64,000 nucleotides of DNA from Paenibacillus sp. FSL R7-0345 (GTDB lineage Bacteria; Bacillota; Bacilli; Paenibacillales; Paenibacillaceae). The translations under genes were made by a program, and so were the position numbers. Of this stretch, positions 48,226-57,218 are shown one piece after another. The notes under the pieces are model-generated. The model did no database searches, had not been told where the DNA came from, and worked only from the letters and a program-made list of their open reading frames with translations. The stretch spans positions 142,501-206,500 of the forward strand of contig NZ_CP152002.1 in assembly GCF_038595055.1 (NCBI RefSeq). The letters are read 5' to 3'. Positions within the stretch are counted from its first letter, which is position 1. Every line of letters starts with the position of its first letter.

Positions 48226-51096
48226 GTGAGTAAATCTAATAAGTCGATTGTATTTATCATAGCTCTGATTGTTTTTGGACTACTAGGTAATATGCTCAAC
48301 CTATCCCTATTGCTGGGGGTCAATTTTATCTTCGGCAGTATATTCACCTTTTTGATATTGCGGATATATGGTCTTAAATGGGCTCTAGTGGCATCGGCTA
48401 TTGTAAATGGTTACACGTTGTTTCTTTGGAATCATCCTTACGCTATGTTTGTTTTTGTGCTGGAAACTTTATTTGTCGGCGTCTTCTACAGAGGGAAAAG
48501 GATTGTTCTTATTGATAGCCTATATTGGATGATTTTAGGGATGCCCCTCATATGGGTATTCTATCGTTATGCCCTGGATATGAATTTTACCGCTTCCCTG
48601 CTGGTTGTGCTTAAGGATGCCGTAAATGGTATTTTAAATGTATTAATTTCCAGTTTAATCTTTACTTATCTGCCTCTTATTAAATGGCCGTCATTCCAAA
48701 AACGCAAAATGTCGAGCTCTCTTCATGATGTGCTTTTCAACATATTTGTCACACTTACCTTTATAACTTTGCTTCTGGTGACGGTGATGATCGGCCATGA
48801 ACAGTATCACAACATGAATGAAAAAATAAAGTCAGAGACTGAACGAGATTCGGCTATCATCTGCGATGATCTCACAGAGTGGGGAAAAGTTCATGTTGCC
48901 GCAGTGAATACTTTATCGATGGCGGCGGCTGAGAATAGGATGGAAAAGATGGATTCCTTGCAGCGCCATGTGGCTTATCTACTGGCGTCATATCCCGATT
49001 TTATTACATCATACATTGCTGATCGTAACGGAGTTACAAAGCTGTTCTCTCCATTACTGAATGACAAAGGAGAGTCAACGATTGGCTTAAGCTTCTCGGA
49101 TCGGCCTTACTTTGAATATATGAAAGAAAAACACCAATCCGTTGTTTCCGATGTGTTTCTTGGAAGAGGCGGCGTTAACGAGCCCATTGTGGTTGTAGGC
49201 TCCCCTATTATGATTAGCGGCGAATTTACAGGGGTGGCCGTAGGCGCTCTAAATCTTAACTATGTTACAACAGAGTTAAAAAAGCTGGCGAATAATAGAC
49301 TAATGAATATCACAATCGTAGATAGGCATGACAAGGTTATTGCGAGTACTCGTGATGAACTAGCCGTTATGAACCTGTATAACTGGGCAGAAGGGGGCGA
49401 AGTAAGTGAAATAATTGATGGTTTGTATTATTGGTTCCCGGATGCTGTCAGAAATCCAATGAGAAGATGGGGAGAATCCTCCTATTTCAAGATCATGACA
49501 ATTCCGCAAATGGGTGATTGGAGTATTATTGTCGAGACACCGATTGCCCCCTATCGCGACCGCTTATATAGCTACTACATAAAAATATTCAGTATTTTAT
49601 TGGCCTGTGGATTGATATTTATTTTTATTTCTAATGTAATCAGTGGAATCATTGTTCGACCGATTAAGCTTTTGACCTACACAACCACCAATTTACCTGA
49701 GAAAATAGCCAAGAACCAGATCGTGAACTGGAAAGGAAGCTTTATACAAGAAATTAATACGCTTATATCTAACAGCAGGGATACGGCCGCGAGACTTCAA
49801 AGCATGTTTGCTGAGATTCAACTCCTCGCCTATTACGACAGCTTGACCGGTTTACCCAATAGAGTCTACTTTAATCAACGATTACAAGCTTACTTGGAGG
49901 AAGCCGGCGACTATGGTCACACAGCCGCAGTTCTATTCATCGATCTAGATCGATTTAAGATGGTAAATGATACGTTCGGTCATACAAGTGGCGATCAGTT
50001 ATTAAAGCTGGTAGTTGTGAGGGTTCAAGAATGTCTTGGTCAGGATGCGATCCTCTCAAGAATGGGTGGAGATGAATTCATCGCCTTACTTCCCAACATG
50101 ACCCGCGAACAATCGGAACAAATCGCCCAAGCTGTTCTTGCGGCATTTAAGATACCCATTTCGCTAAGTGATCATGAGGTCTATACCACACCAAGTATCG
50201 GTATCAGCCTCTTTCCAAGGGATGGAGACAGTGAGATGGAACTTATTAAGAATGCAGATCAAGCGATGTACATGGTTAAAAAGACAGGGCGTAATGGTTA
50301 CAGTTTCTATGAGGGGAAGCTTAATACGTCATTATCAAACCAAATGAGCTTGGAGACTATGCTTCATAAAGCTTTAGATAATCATGAGTTTGAACTATTC
50401 TATCAGCCCCGGATGGAATTGAAGACAGGCCAAATTATCGGACTAGAGGCTCTGATTCGATGGCGCCATCCCGTTCAGGGTATGATTAGCCCCGCGGAAT
50501 TTATACCGATTGCCGAAGAAAGCGGTCTGATTAGCCCCATTGGAGAATGGGTGTTACGGACAGCCTGTTCGCAAAATAAAGCTTGGCAGAATGAGGGCTA
50601 CAAGCCAGTCTGTGTCTCCGTTAATCTATCCGTAAGGCAATTCAAGGATAAGGATCTGGTTCGGAACATCTCTGGCATCTTGAATGAGACCCAGCTTGAT
50701 CCACGATACTTGGAGCTGGAGATTACTGAAAATATAAGTATGAACAATGAAGAACAGGTACTCTCCACTTTACAGGAGATAAGAAAGTTAGGCGTTAAGA
50801 TCTCCATTGATGATTTTGGAACAGGGTATTCTTCATTGAATTATCTTGTGAACTACCCAATCGATTTCCTTAAAATTGATCAGTCCTTCGTTCGTAACAT
50901 TCAGAGCCAATCAAATGATGTGTCCATTGTGAAAGCTATCATTTTCATCGCACATAGCATCGGTTTAAAAGTGGTCGCGGAAGGCGTCGAAACGGAGGAT
51001 CAATTGAACTTGCTGCGTGAATTGGAGTGTGATGATGTCCAGGGATATTTAATAAGCAAGCCAGTACAATGTGAAGAGGTAAGGAATTTCTTATAA
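48226..51096 (+). CDS. Membrane GGDEF-EAL protein (diguanylate cyclase / c-di-GMP phosphodiesterase)
   Basis: A 956-residue protein starting at a GTG with AAGGTGGGGG upstream. About five or six membrane segments (residues 5-150) and one near 180 precede an extracellular Cache-like sensor region, another membrane helix near 460 and a HAMP-like linker. The GGDEF domain has an intact RMGGDEFIALLP (near 613-620) without an RxxD inhibitory site at the usual place. The EAL domain has LEALIRWRHP (near 740), LELEITEN, DDFGTGYSSL, KIDQSFV and EGVET, so catalytic and metal residues are all present. Both activities are possible. It is controlled by the c-di-GMP riboswitch, so feedback is expected. Confidence 0.93.
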   Translation: MSKSNKSIVFIIALIVFGLLGNMLNLSLLLGVNFIFGSIFTFLILRIYGLKWALVASAIVNGYTLFLWNHPYAMFVFVLETLFVGVFYRGKRIVLIDSLYWMILGMPLIWVFYRYALDMNFTASLLVVLKDAVNGILNVLISSLIFTYLPLIKWPSFQKRKMSSSLHDVLFNIFVTLTFITLLLVTVMIGHEQYHNMNEKIKSETERDSAIICDDLTEWGKVHVAAVNTLSMAAAENRMEKMDSLQRHVAYLLASYPDFITSYIADRNGVTKLFSPLLNDKGESTIGLSFSDRPYFEYMKEKHQSVVSDVFLGRGGVNEPIVVVGSPIMISGEFTGVAVGALNLNYVTTELKKLANNRLMNITIVDRHDKVIASTRDELAVMNLYNWAEGGEVSEIIDGLYYWFPDAVRNPMRRWGESSYFKIMTIPQMGDWSIIVETPIAPYRDRLYSYYIKIFSILLACGLIFIFISNVISGIIVRPIKLLTYTTTNLPEKIAKNQIVNWKGSFIQEINTLISNSRDTAARLQSMFAEIQLLAYYDSLTGLPNRVYFNQRLQAYLEEAGDYGHTAAVLFIDLDRFKMVNDTFGHTSGDQLLKLVVVRVQECLGQDAILSRMGGDEFIALLPNMTREQSEQIAQAVLAAFKIPISLSDHEVYTTPSIGISLFPRDGDSEMELIKNADQAMYMVKKTGRNGYSFYEGKLNTSLSNQMSLETMLHKALDNHEFELFYQPRMELKTGQIIGLEALIRWRHPVQGMISPAEFIPIAEESGLISPIGEWVLRTACSQNKAWQNEGYKPVCVSVNLSVRQFKDKDLVRNISGILNETQLDPRYLELEITENISMNNEEQVLSTLQEIRKLGVKISIDDFGTGYSSLNYLVNYPIDFLKIDQSFVRNIQSQSNDVSIVKAIIFIAHSIGLKVVAEGVETEDQLNLLRELECDDVQGYLISKPVQCEEVRNFL

Positions 51097-51100
51097 GGGA

Positions 51101-51115
51101 GCTCCATATGGAGTA
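51101..51115 (+). repeat. ssrA-end core, copy 3 (15 bases)
   Basis: GCTCCATATGGAGTA repeats the junction core of copies 1 and 2, five bases after the GGDEF-EAL stop. The bases beyond (AGTGAAA) also resemble the copy 2 flank (AAGTGAAA). It contains the CTCCATATGGAG palindrome. Confidence 0.8.
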
Positions 51116-51120
51116 AGTGA

Positions 51121-51159
51121 AAAAGTCATTAGCCAGTATTCTGGGTGATGGCTTTTTTC
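51121..51159 (+). terminator. Terminator after the GGDEF-EAL gene
   Basis: AAAAGTCATTAGCC pairs with GGGTGATGGCTTTT (two GU pairs, one mismatch), followed by further T. Confidence 0.8.
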
Positions 51160-51203
51160 TGGTAGGCCCAGTATGATATTGTGAATCAGGATGCAGTACT
51201 TGA

Positions 51204-51232
51204 TTTACTATTAAGCAAATGTAAACTATAGT
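51204..51232 (+). promoter_or_regulatory. Possible promoter of the two-component operon
   Basis: TTTACT, 17 bases, TATAGT. The -10 region (TAAACTATAGTTAGT) is 14 of 15 identical to that of the promoter at 47998, which hints at a duplicated promoter. Confidence 0.5.
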
Positions 51233-51278
51233 TAGTTTCGTGTCGAAATACAAGGATTAATATGAGGTGAACACGATT

Positions 51279-52991
51279 GTGTATAGAAATTCTCTAGTAT
51301 TTAAAATTACTGCGGGAACGTCTGTGGTGATGATTGTTCTTTTTTCAGTCATCATTACCAGTAATCTTTTCTCCTTACGCGTTATAAGGACAAATACGGT
51401 CAATTCAGCTATGAACGAAATGAAGACTTATAATCGCGATATCAATTATTCCTTAAATAATGCGCTGAAGGATCTGAATGATGCAGCATTAAACGTAAAT
51501 GCCTTTTCCGAATTGAACAGTGGCAGCGAATCTAAAAGATACTTTGCGGCGGTGAAATTGTCGGACATTTTGACGGAACGAATCAGTTTAAGCACAATAA
51601 CCGATACCCTGGCCGTGTATAACAAACCGTTCGACAGCCTAATATTAAGCAGTAGCAGCAGAGTGTCAACCCTGGAAAAGGTAGCCGTATCGGATATGAT
51701 CCGAACCGTTCTGGCACAGCGGGAGTACGCCCTTCATGATAAATGGTTTAACGTATGGATCAATGACCAGATGTTTTTTTATAAAGGATATAATTTCTCA
51801 GGCACGATCATTGTTTCTTTGGTCAAAGCAGATACATTGATGTCATTTGTAAATGTCATGGAGTTTAATTCAGATCAGCTTGTTGTTTTAACTGATTTGG
51901 CGGGGAATCCTTTATACACAGCGGCGAATGGGGGGCTATCCGGGATCGCTTACCCTTTACCAAATGGGGGGAGCGAGGTCAGCAAGTTATACGATAAATA
52001 CATTATGGTGTCGACAGAACAGGAGACGAGTACTACAAGACTCTCGACAATCATTAAGGAAAAAAGTATATTGCTGGGTCTTGGATATATTCAGTGGATC
52101 ATCGCGTTTCTGGGTATTATATCCCTAATTATAATGCCCTTTGTCATCTTTTATTTAAGAAAGGAAATCATAGTACCGATAAAGGCGCTTGTAGTAGGTA
52201 CCAAAAGACTTGAACAAGGTAATCTGGATTATCAGGTAGCGGAAGAAGGGAGTTCTCTGGAATTTCGGACCCTAAATCATTCGTTTAATTCAATGGTGAC
52301 AGAAATTAAAAATCTGAAGATAAGTCAATATGAGCGAAAGATCGAACTGCAAAAGGCCGAGTTAAAGTACCTGCAAATGCAGATCAGGCCTCACTTCTTC
52401 TTAAATGCGCTTACAACCATACACAGTCTGACTTTCAAAGATAAAAATGAGGATATCCGAGCATTTATCGATGCCTTATCTAATCATCTCAGGTATATGT
52501 TCAAGGGAGGCCTAAATAAAGTAACGGTCAGCGAAGAGATAGAGTATATAAAAAACTTTTTTTATATGCAGGAAATCCGTTTTCCCGACAGTGTATTTTA
52601 TGTGTTTGATATAGAACCATCCCTTATGCAGAAGCAGATTCCGCAGTTTATCATACACACCTTTATTGAAAACTCCTTTAAACATGCTATGACATTGGAT
52701 GAGCCTCTCTCGCTCTTCATCCAGATAAAACGGATTACCGATGAGGGTAAAGAAGCGATGAGGATAGTGATCGAGGATAGCGGGGAGGGTTTTCCTGATG
52801 AAATCTTGGAGAAAGTCAACAAGTCTGATGGGGTTAGCTCCATGGACGGGTATAGAATTGGAATTTCGAACATCAAAAGAACGTTAGCCTTGCTATACGG
52901 CAACAGTAGCCTTTTAAGAATATCCAATGTGGAATCACTGGGAGGACGAGTTGAGTTCATTATTCCCATAGATAAGGAGGATCAGCTTTGA
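51279..52991 (+). CDS. YesM-type sensor histidine kinase
   Basis: A 570-residue membrane kinase. Membrane helices near residues 7-30 and 270-295 flank an extracellular sensor region; a HAMP domain follows (IIVPIKALVVGTKRLEQGNLDY). The His_kinase box is MQIRPHFFLNALTTIHSL with phospho-acceptor His near 372 (PHFFLN instead of the commoner PHFLFN), and the ATPase domain has IHTFIENSFKHAM and DSGEGFP. Such kinases usually control the sugar importer next to them. Of two in-frame GTGs (51267, 51279), the second has GAGGTGA 8 bases upstream. Confidence 0.92.
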   Translation: MYRNSLVFKITAGTSVVMIVLFSVIITSNLFSLRVIRTNTVNSAMNEMKTYNRDINYSLNNALKDLNDAALNVNAFSELNSGSESKRYFAAVKLSDILTERISLSTITDTLAVYNKPFDSLILSSSSRVSTLEKVAVSDMIRTVLAQREYALHDKWFNVWINDQMFFYKGYNFSGTIIVSLVKADTLMSFVNVMEFNSDQLVVLTDLAGNPLYTAANGGLSGIAYPLPNGGSEVSKLYDKYIMVSTEQETSTTRLSTIIKEKSILLGLGYIQWIIAFLGIISLIIMPFVIFYLRKEIIVPIKALVVGTKRLEQGNLDYQVAEEGSSLEFRTLNHSFNSMVTEIKNLKISQYERKIELQKAELKYLQMQIRPHFFLNALTTIHSLTFKDKNEDIRAFIDALSNHLRYMFKGGLNKVTVSEEIEYIKNFFYMQEIRFPDSVFYVFDIEPSLMQKQIPQFIIHTFIENSFKHAMTLDEPLSLFIQIKRITDEGKEAMRIVIEDSGEGFPDEILEKVNKSDGVSSMDGYRIGISNIKRTLALLYGNSSLLRISNVESLGGRVEFIIPIDKEDQL

Positions 52992-54580
52992 AGCTGCTTA
53001 TTGTTGAAGACGACCTGCTTACAGCAGAGGTGGTGCGTGACTCTATAGATTGGAAAGAGTTGGGAATCCATGAGACGGTTATGGTCCATAATGCTGCCGG
53101 GGCAAAGAAGATTTTTGAAGAGGATACACCCGATATTGTATTATGTGATATTGAAATGCCAAAGGAATCAGGGCTGGAGTTATTGAAGTGGGTTCGTTCA
53201 GAGCATTACACCAGTGAGTTTATCTTCCTAACGAATCACGAGAATTTTCATTTTGTTTCATTGGCGCTGGAATATACTGCGATTGGATATCTTACTAAAC
53301 CGTTAAATATTGAGAAAATTAAAATAGCCGTTTTAAAAGCTGCTGAAAAGATAAACTTAAAAAATGAGCTTCACCGTTATAGCGAATATGGCCAATACTG
53401 GCTGAATAATAAAAGATTAATATTGGAAAACTTCTGGAGGGATCTTCTCTTTAATAAAATTACACCCGAACCGTCTGTGATAGAATATGAAGCTACAAAG
53501 AGAAACCTATCGATTGACTTGAAGGGACATTACCGTTTGGTCTTGGTGAGTGTGATTAAATCTGAGAATCAAGGCACCTCATGGGATGATTCAAGCTTCG
53601 AATATATTTTGACCAAGATATCTTCGGAAGTGATCCTTGAGGAATTGGGGCTTGAAAATGTAATTTTCTATGTGACAGACAGAAACTATTATGTGAGCAT
53701 TATTGTAAGTGGAGTGGTGACAGACCAACAGATAAAAGAACGATGCGAGGCATTTATCAACACCTGCAAAAAATATCTGAGACGCATGGTTGCGTGCTAT
53801 ATTTCAGGCACAGGCAAACTTAAGACACTGGCTGAGAGTCGAAGAAAGCTGGAGGAAGTGGATCAGAATAATTTTATCTTGCGAAGCAAGGTGTTTTTCG
53901 AGGGAGATACAGATCTTCTCAACTTTACAGGACAGTATGCTCCTGATATTGGTACCCTCAGAGAAATGTTTGAAAAGGGCGAAAAACTGAAAATTGTAAA
54001 TTTAATTAAGAATGATCTGGAGCTGCTGGTCGCTAAGAATAGTCTGGATGCCTCGACGATGTATTCCATTCATCAGGATTTTATGCAGATTGTATATGCA
54101 TTTTTATATACTAAAGGGATACAGGCTCACCGATTGTTCTCGGATCCTTTATCGAAGCAGTTGAACCATAGTGCCAATAACTCTGTGTTTGACATGATGA
54201 AATGGGTGCATTTTATTTCTACAAGAACAATTGATTATGTGGAGGAAGTTAAAAAATCGGAGAGCATTATTGATAAAGCAAAACAGTTTATCTATGAACA
54301 TTACATGGAGGATATTACAAGAAACGACGTAGCTGCAAGCGTTTTCCTTACCCCGGAATATTTTGCAAAGTTGTTCAAAGCCGAAACCGGGATCGTAATC
54401 AAGGATTTTATTAACCAATGCAGAATAGGAAGGGCCAAGGAACTGCTACTAAACAGCGATATCAGTATAAGCGAAATTGCCTTTCAAGTAGGGTTCGATA
54501 ACTTCTCGTATTTCTCCACCGTGTTCAAAAAAATAACCGGCGTCAGTCCGCAGATATTCCGCAAGGAGGTTGGAGAGTAA
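52988..54580 (+). CDS. YesN/AraC-type response regulator
   Basis: A 530-residue regulator: receiver domain with the acidic pair VEDD, phospho-acceptor Asp54 (VLCDIEMPKESG) and Lys in YLTKPLN; a central region of about 270 residues without a named domain; and a C-terminal AraC-type double helix-turn-helix (ITRNDVAASVFLTPEYFAKLFK, ISEIAFQVGFDNFSYFSTVFKK). The TTG start overlaps the kinase stop by 4 bases, so the two are coupled. The likely target is the transporter operon starting at 54707. Confidence 0.93.
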   Translation: MKLLIVEDDLLTAEVVRDSIDWKELGIHETVMVHNAAGAKKIFEEDTPDIVLCDIEMPKESGLELLKWVRSEHYTSEFIFLTNHENFHFVSLALEYTAIGYLTKPLNIEKIKIAVLKAAEKINLKNELHRYSEYGQYWLNNKRLILENFWRDLLFNKITPEPSVIEYEATKRNLSIDLKGHYRLVLVSVIKSENQGTSWDDSSFEYILTKISSEVILEELGLENVIFYVTDRNYYVSIIVSGVVTDQQIKERCEAFINTCKKYLRRMVACYISGTGKLKTLAESRRKLEEVDQNNFILRSKVFFEGDTDLLNFTGQYAPDIGTLREMFEKGEKLKIVNLIKNDLELLVAKNSLDASTMYSIHQDFMQIVYAFLYTKGIQAHRLFSDPLSKQLNHSANNSVFDMMKWVHFISTRTIDYVEEVKKSESIIDKAKQFIYEHYMEDITRNDVAASVFLTPEYFAKLFKAETGIVIKDFINQCRIGRAKELLLNSDISISEIAFQVGFDNFSYFSTVFKKITGVSPQIFRKEVGE

Positions 54581-54612
54581 CATTCCACCTCCTTTCTTTA
54601 ATGGCTTAAAAA

Positions 54613-54665
54613 CGAAAAAGTCTCACTTGTTTTTGAAATCGAAAAATCAAAGGGGCAGCTATAAT
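54613..54665 (+). promoter_or_regulatory. Possible promoter/operator region of the sugar operon
   Basis: TATAAT lies at 54660-54665. The only -35-like hexamer, TTGAAA (54633), is 21 bases away, so an activator is likely. CGAAAAA occurs twice, at 54613 and 54640, upstream of the -10, and could be the AraC-type half-sites. Confidence 0.35.
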
Positions 54666-54706
54666 AAACCTGTAGAAGTTCTTGATTAACTAAATGGGGG
54701 ATGTAA

Positions 54707-56212
54707 ATGAGAAGAACTAAACGTTTTCAAAGTGTATTGTTGGCAACAGCTCTTTCAGCATCTTTATTGGCAGCATGCAGCAATGGGAATACCCAGGAAT
54801 CTGGAGAGGACAGTAAGAGTAAGCCGGATGAAATTGTATATTCATTCGTAACTTTTAACAAGATACCGGAAAGCACACAAAATGTTGAAGAGGAAATCAA
54901 CAAGATTACGGTTCCAAAAATCAATGTAAAAGTAAAACTGAAACCGCTAGCAATTTCGAGTTATGCGCAGCAGGTCAATCTCGACATTGCAAGTGGCGAA
55001 AAACTGGACATTTTCCACACTTTAGGGGATCTGAATCAGTACATTTCCAAGAACATGGCCCTGCCGCTAGACGATTTGCTCGATAAATATGGTCAAGAGA
55101 CTAAAAGCATACTAGGTGAAGATTTCCTGAAGTCAACCCAAGCCAATGGAAAAACCTATGCGATTCCTGCATATAAAGGATATGCGTTGGCACCTAACTT
55201 GGTTTATAGAAAAGACATTATGGAAGAGCTTGGAGTTTCACCAAGCACGATTACAAGTATCGCAGATCTGGATGCTCTGTTTGCAAAGCTAAAAGCCAAG
55301 TATCCGGATATCGTTCCCATTGCGCCTGCTAATCAGGGGATTTCCGGCGTGTTAAACACTTTGGATAACATCGATTTTCTGACAGATGATATGTTCAAAC
55401 CGACTGCAGTTTTGGTTGGAGACAGCACCAAAGTGGTCAATTTCTACGAAACAGAACAATTTAAAGAGGCAATTAAAATTGCCAGAGATTGGTATAATAA
55501 AGGCTATATTCAAAAGGATGCTGCTACATCCAATGTGCTGGCTACCGAACTGATGTCGTCTGATCGGGGATTTTCCTATATAGCAAGTTACGCGGGAATG
55601 GAATCGGGCGCTCAAATATCCGGCATGACAGGCAAGCCTGTTGACATGGTGCGACTGGCTCAGCCTTATCTATCGACAACCAGTGTAAACGCAGTTAGCT
55701 GGGCAATTTCTGCAAACAGTGCGAATCCCGAAGCTGCCATGAAATTCCTGAATTTAACCTATTCGGATAAAGAGATTGTGAATCTGATCGTTTATGGAAT
55801 CGAAGGTGAAAGCTATAAGAAAATCGATGCTGATCACGTGAACTTTCCTGACGGCAGCGACGCAAATTCAGTTCCTTATACAGCTCAGCTTAGTTCGGGC
55901 ATTGTAGGAAATATGTTTAATCAATTTGCACTCGAAGGACAAAGTATGGATGATATGAAGCTCATGGATAGTGAGAATAAATCGTCTGCCAAGTCGAAGG
56001 CGTTTGGATTTACTTTTGACAGTTCGAGTCTTAAAGCAGAATACTCTTCAGTCTTGAATGTAATTAACCAGTACTTGCCCGGCCTGAACTGCGGCGTGTT
56101 GGACCCTGATACAGAGCTTCCTAACTTTATTAAAGCTCTGAAAGATGCCGGAATGGACCGAATTGTTGCGGAGAAACAGAAACAGCTTGATGCCTGGCTC
56201 TCCCAAAATTAA
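54707..56212 (+). CDS. Sugar ABC transporter substrate-binding lipoprotein (LplA/YtcQ type)
   Basis: A 501-residue lipoprotein: signal peptide with lipobox SLLAAC, Cys24. The mature protein is a cluster B binding protein with an LplA/YtcQ-like C-terminal part (NLIVYGIEGESYKKID, DGSDANSVPYTAQL). Lgt (4550) would lipidate it. It captures substrate for the two permeases behind it. The substrate is not readable from sequence; the operon suggests a sucrose derivative. A 14-bp hairpin separates it from the first permease. Confidence 0.9.
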   Translation: MRRTKRFQSVLLATALSASLLAACSNGNTQESGEDSKSKPDEIVYSFVTFNKIPESTQNVEEEINKITVPKINVKVKLKPLAISSYAQQVNLDIASGEKLDIFHTLGDLNQYISKNMALPLDDLLDKYGQETKSILGEDFLKSTQANGKTYAIPAYKGYALAPNLVYRKDIMEELGVSPSTITSIADLDALFAKLKAKYPDIVPIAPANQGISGVLNTLDNIDFLTDDMFKPTAVLVGDSTKVVNFYETEQFKEAIKIARDWYNKGYIQKDAATSNVLATELMSSDRGFSYIASYAGMESGAQISGMTGKPVDMVRLAQPYLSTTSVNAVSWAISANSANPEAAMKFLNLTYSDKEIVNLIVYGIEGESYKKIDADHVNFPDGSDANSVPYTAQLSSGIVGNMFNQFALEGQSMDDMKLMDSENKSSAKSKAFGFTFDSSSLKAEYSSVLNVINQYLPGLNCGVLDPDTELPNFIKALKDAGMDRIVAEKQKQLDAWLSQN

Positions 56213-56228
56213 ATACATTACCAACATA

Positions 56229-56260
56229 AGTGAAGTGAAGATATCAATCTTCACTTCACT
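56229..56260 (+). other. Perfect hairpin between binding-protein and permease genes
   Basis: A 14-bp perfect stem AGTGAAGTGAAGAT/ATCTTCACTTCACT with loop ATCA and no T-run. In many ABC operons such a stem after the binding-protein gene protects its mRNA and lowers permease expression. Confidence 0.8.
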
Positions 56261-56282
56261 TATCACTGGGAAGGATATGGAT

Positions 56283-57206
56283 ATGGAGAAAACAGCGAAA
56301 CGCAACAGCAGAAAAAATACATGGTCGTTATTGATGCTGACTCTCCCGGGGTTGGCGTACTTGTTAATTAATAATTATATTCCGATGGCCGGAGTGATTA
56401 TAGCTTTTAAAAGTCAAAATTTTGCAAAAGGGATTTTTGGCGGGGAATGGATTGGCTTTGAGAACTTTGCATTCTTATTTAAAACCAAAGATGCCTGGAT
56501 CATGACCAGAAATACAATTCTTTATAATCTGGCTTTTATAGTTATCGGGACGGTTTGTGCTATTTTCTTAGCACTGCTGATGACAGAATTAACCAAAAAG
56601 GTATTTTCTAAATTATATCAAAATGCACTGATACTTCCGAGTGTAATTTCCATGGTAGTCGTATCGTATATTGCGTTCTCATTTCTGAATTCAGATTCCG
56701 GGCTTATGAATAAGAGCATTCTGCAATTATTCGGATTTCCTGAAATCTCCTGGTATTCAGAAGCCAAGTATTGGCCACTTATTTTAATACTGGTCTATAT
56801 CTGGAAAACCGCGGGTTACTCTTCCATTGTATATATGGCTAGCATTGCCGGTATGGATAAGAGTATATATGAAGCGGCGAAAATAGACGGGGCAGGAAAA
56901 ATAAGACAAATCAAGGAAATCACCATCCCCTTGCTAAAGCCGACGATCATTATTATGACGTTGTTAGCTGTTGGAAGAATAATGAATTCTGATTTTGGGT
57001 TGTTTTATCAGGTACCCATGAACTCTGGGGCACTTTACAGTACAACTCAGACCATAGATACCTTCGTATATCGAGCTATGATGCAGTTGAACGACACAGG
57101 AATGGCAGCTGCCTCTGGATTATATCAATCCCTGATCGGTTTTATGTTAGTAATGGTAGCAAACGGGATTGTAAGAAAAATCGATTCAGACAACTCATTG
57201 TTTTAG
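56283..57206 (+). CDS. Sugar ABC transporter permease (LplB type)
   Basis: A 307-residue permease with about six membrane helices. It has the LplB-like start LMLTLPGLAYLLINNYIPMAGVIIAFK and the EAA loop that docks the ATPase (YEAAKIDGAGKIRQIKEITIPLLKP). The ATG at 56283 has GGGAAGG 8 bases upstream; the frame extends upstream through the hairpin, which argues against earlier starts. Confidence 0.92.
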   Translation: MEKTAKRNSRKNTWSLLMLTLPGLAYLLINNYIPMAGVIIAFKSQNFAKGIFGGEWIGFENFAFLFKTKDAWIMTRNTILYNLAFIVIGTVCAIFLALLMTELTKKVFSKLYQNALILPSVISMVVVSYIAFSFLNSDSGLMNKSILQLFGFPEISWYSEAKYWPLILILVYIWKTAGYSSIVYMASIAGMDKSIYEAAKIDGAGKIRQIKEITIPLLKPTIIIMTLLAVGRIMNSDFGLFYQVPMNSGALYSTTQTIDTFVYRAMMQLNDTGMAAASGLYQSLIGFMLVMVANGIVRKIDSDNSLF

Positions 57207-57218
57207 GAGGCAGAATAA

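Noticed and set aside
54630..54650. cre site (CcpA operator) before the sugar operon
   Set aside because: TGAAATCG matches the left half of the consensus but the right half does not.
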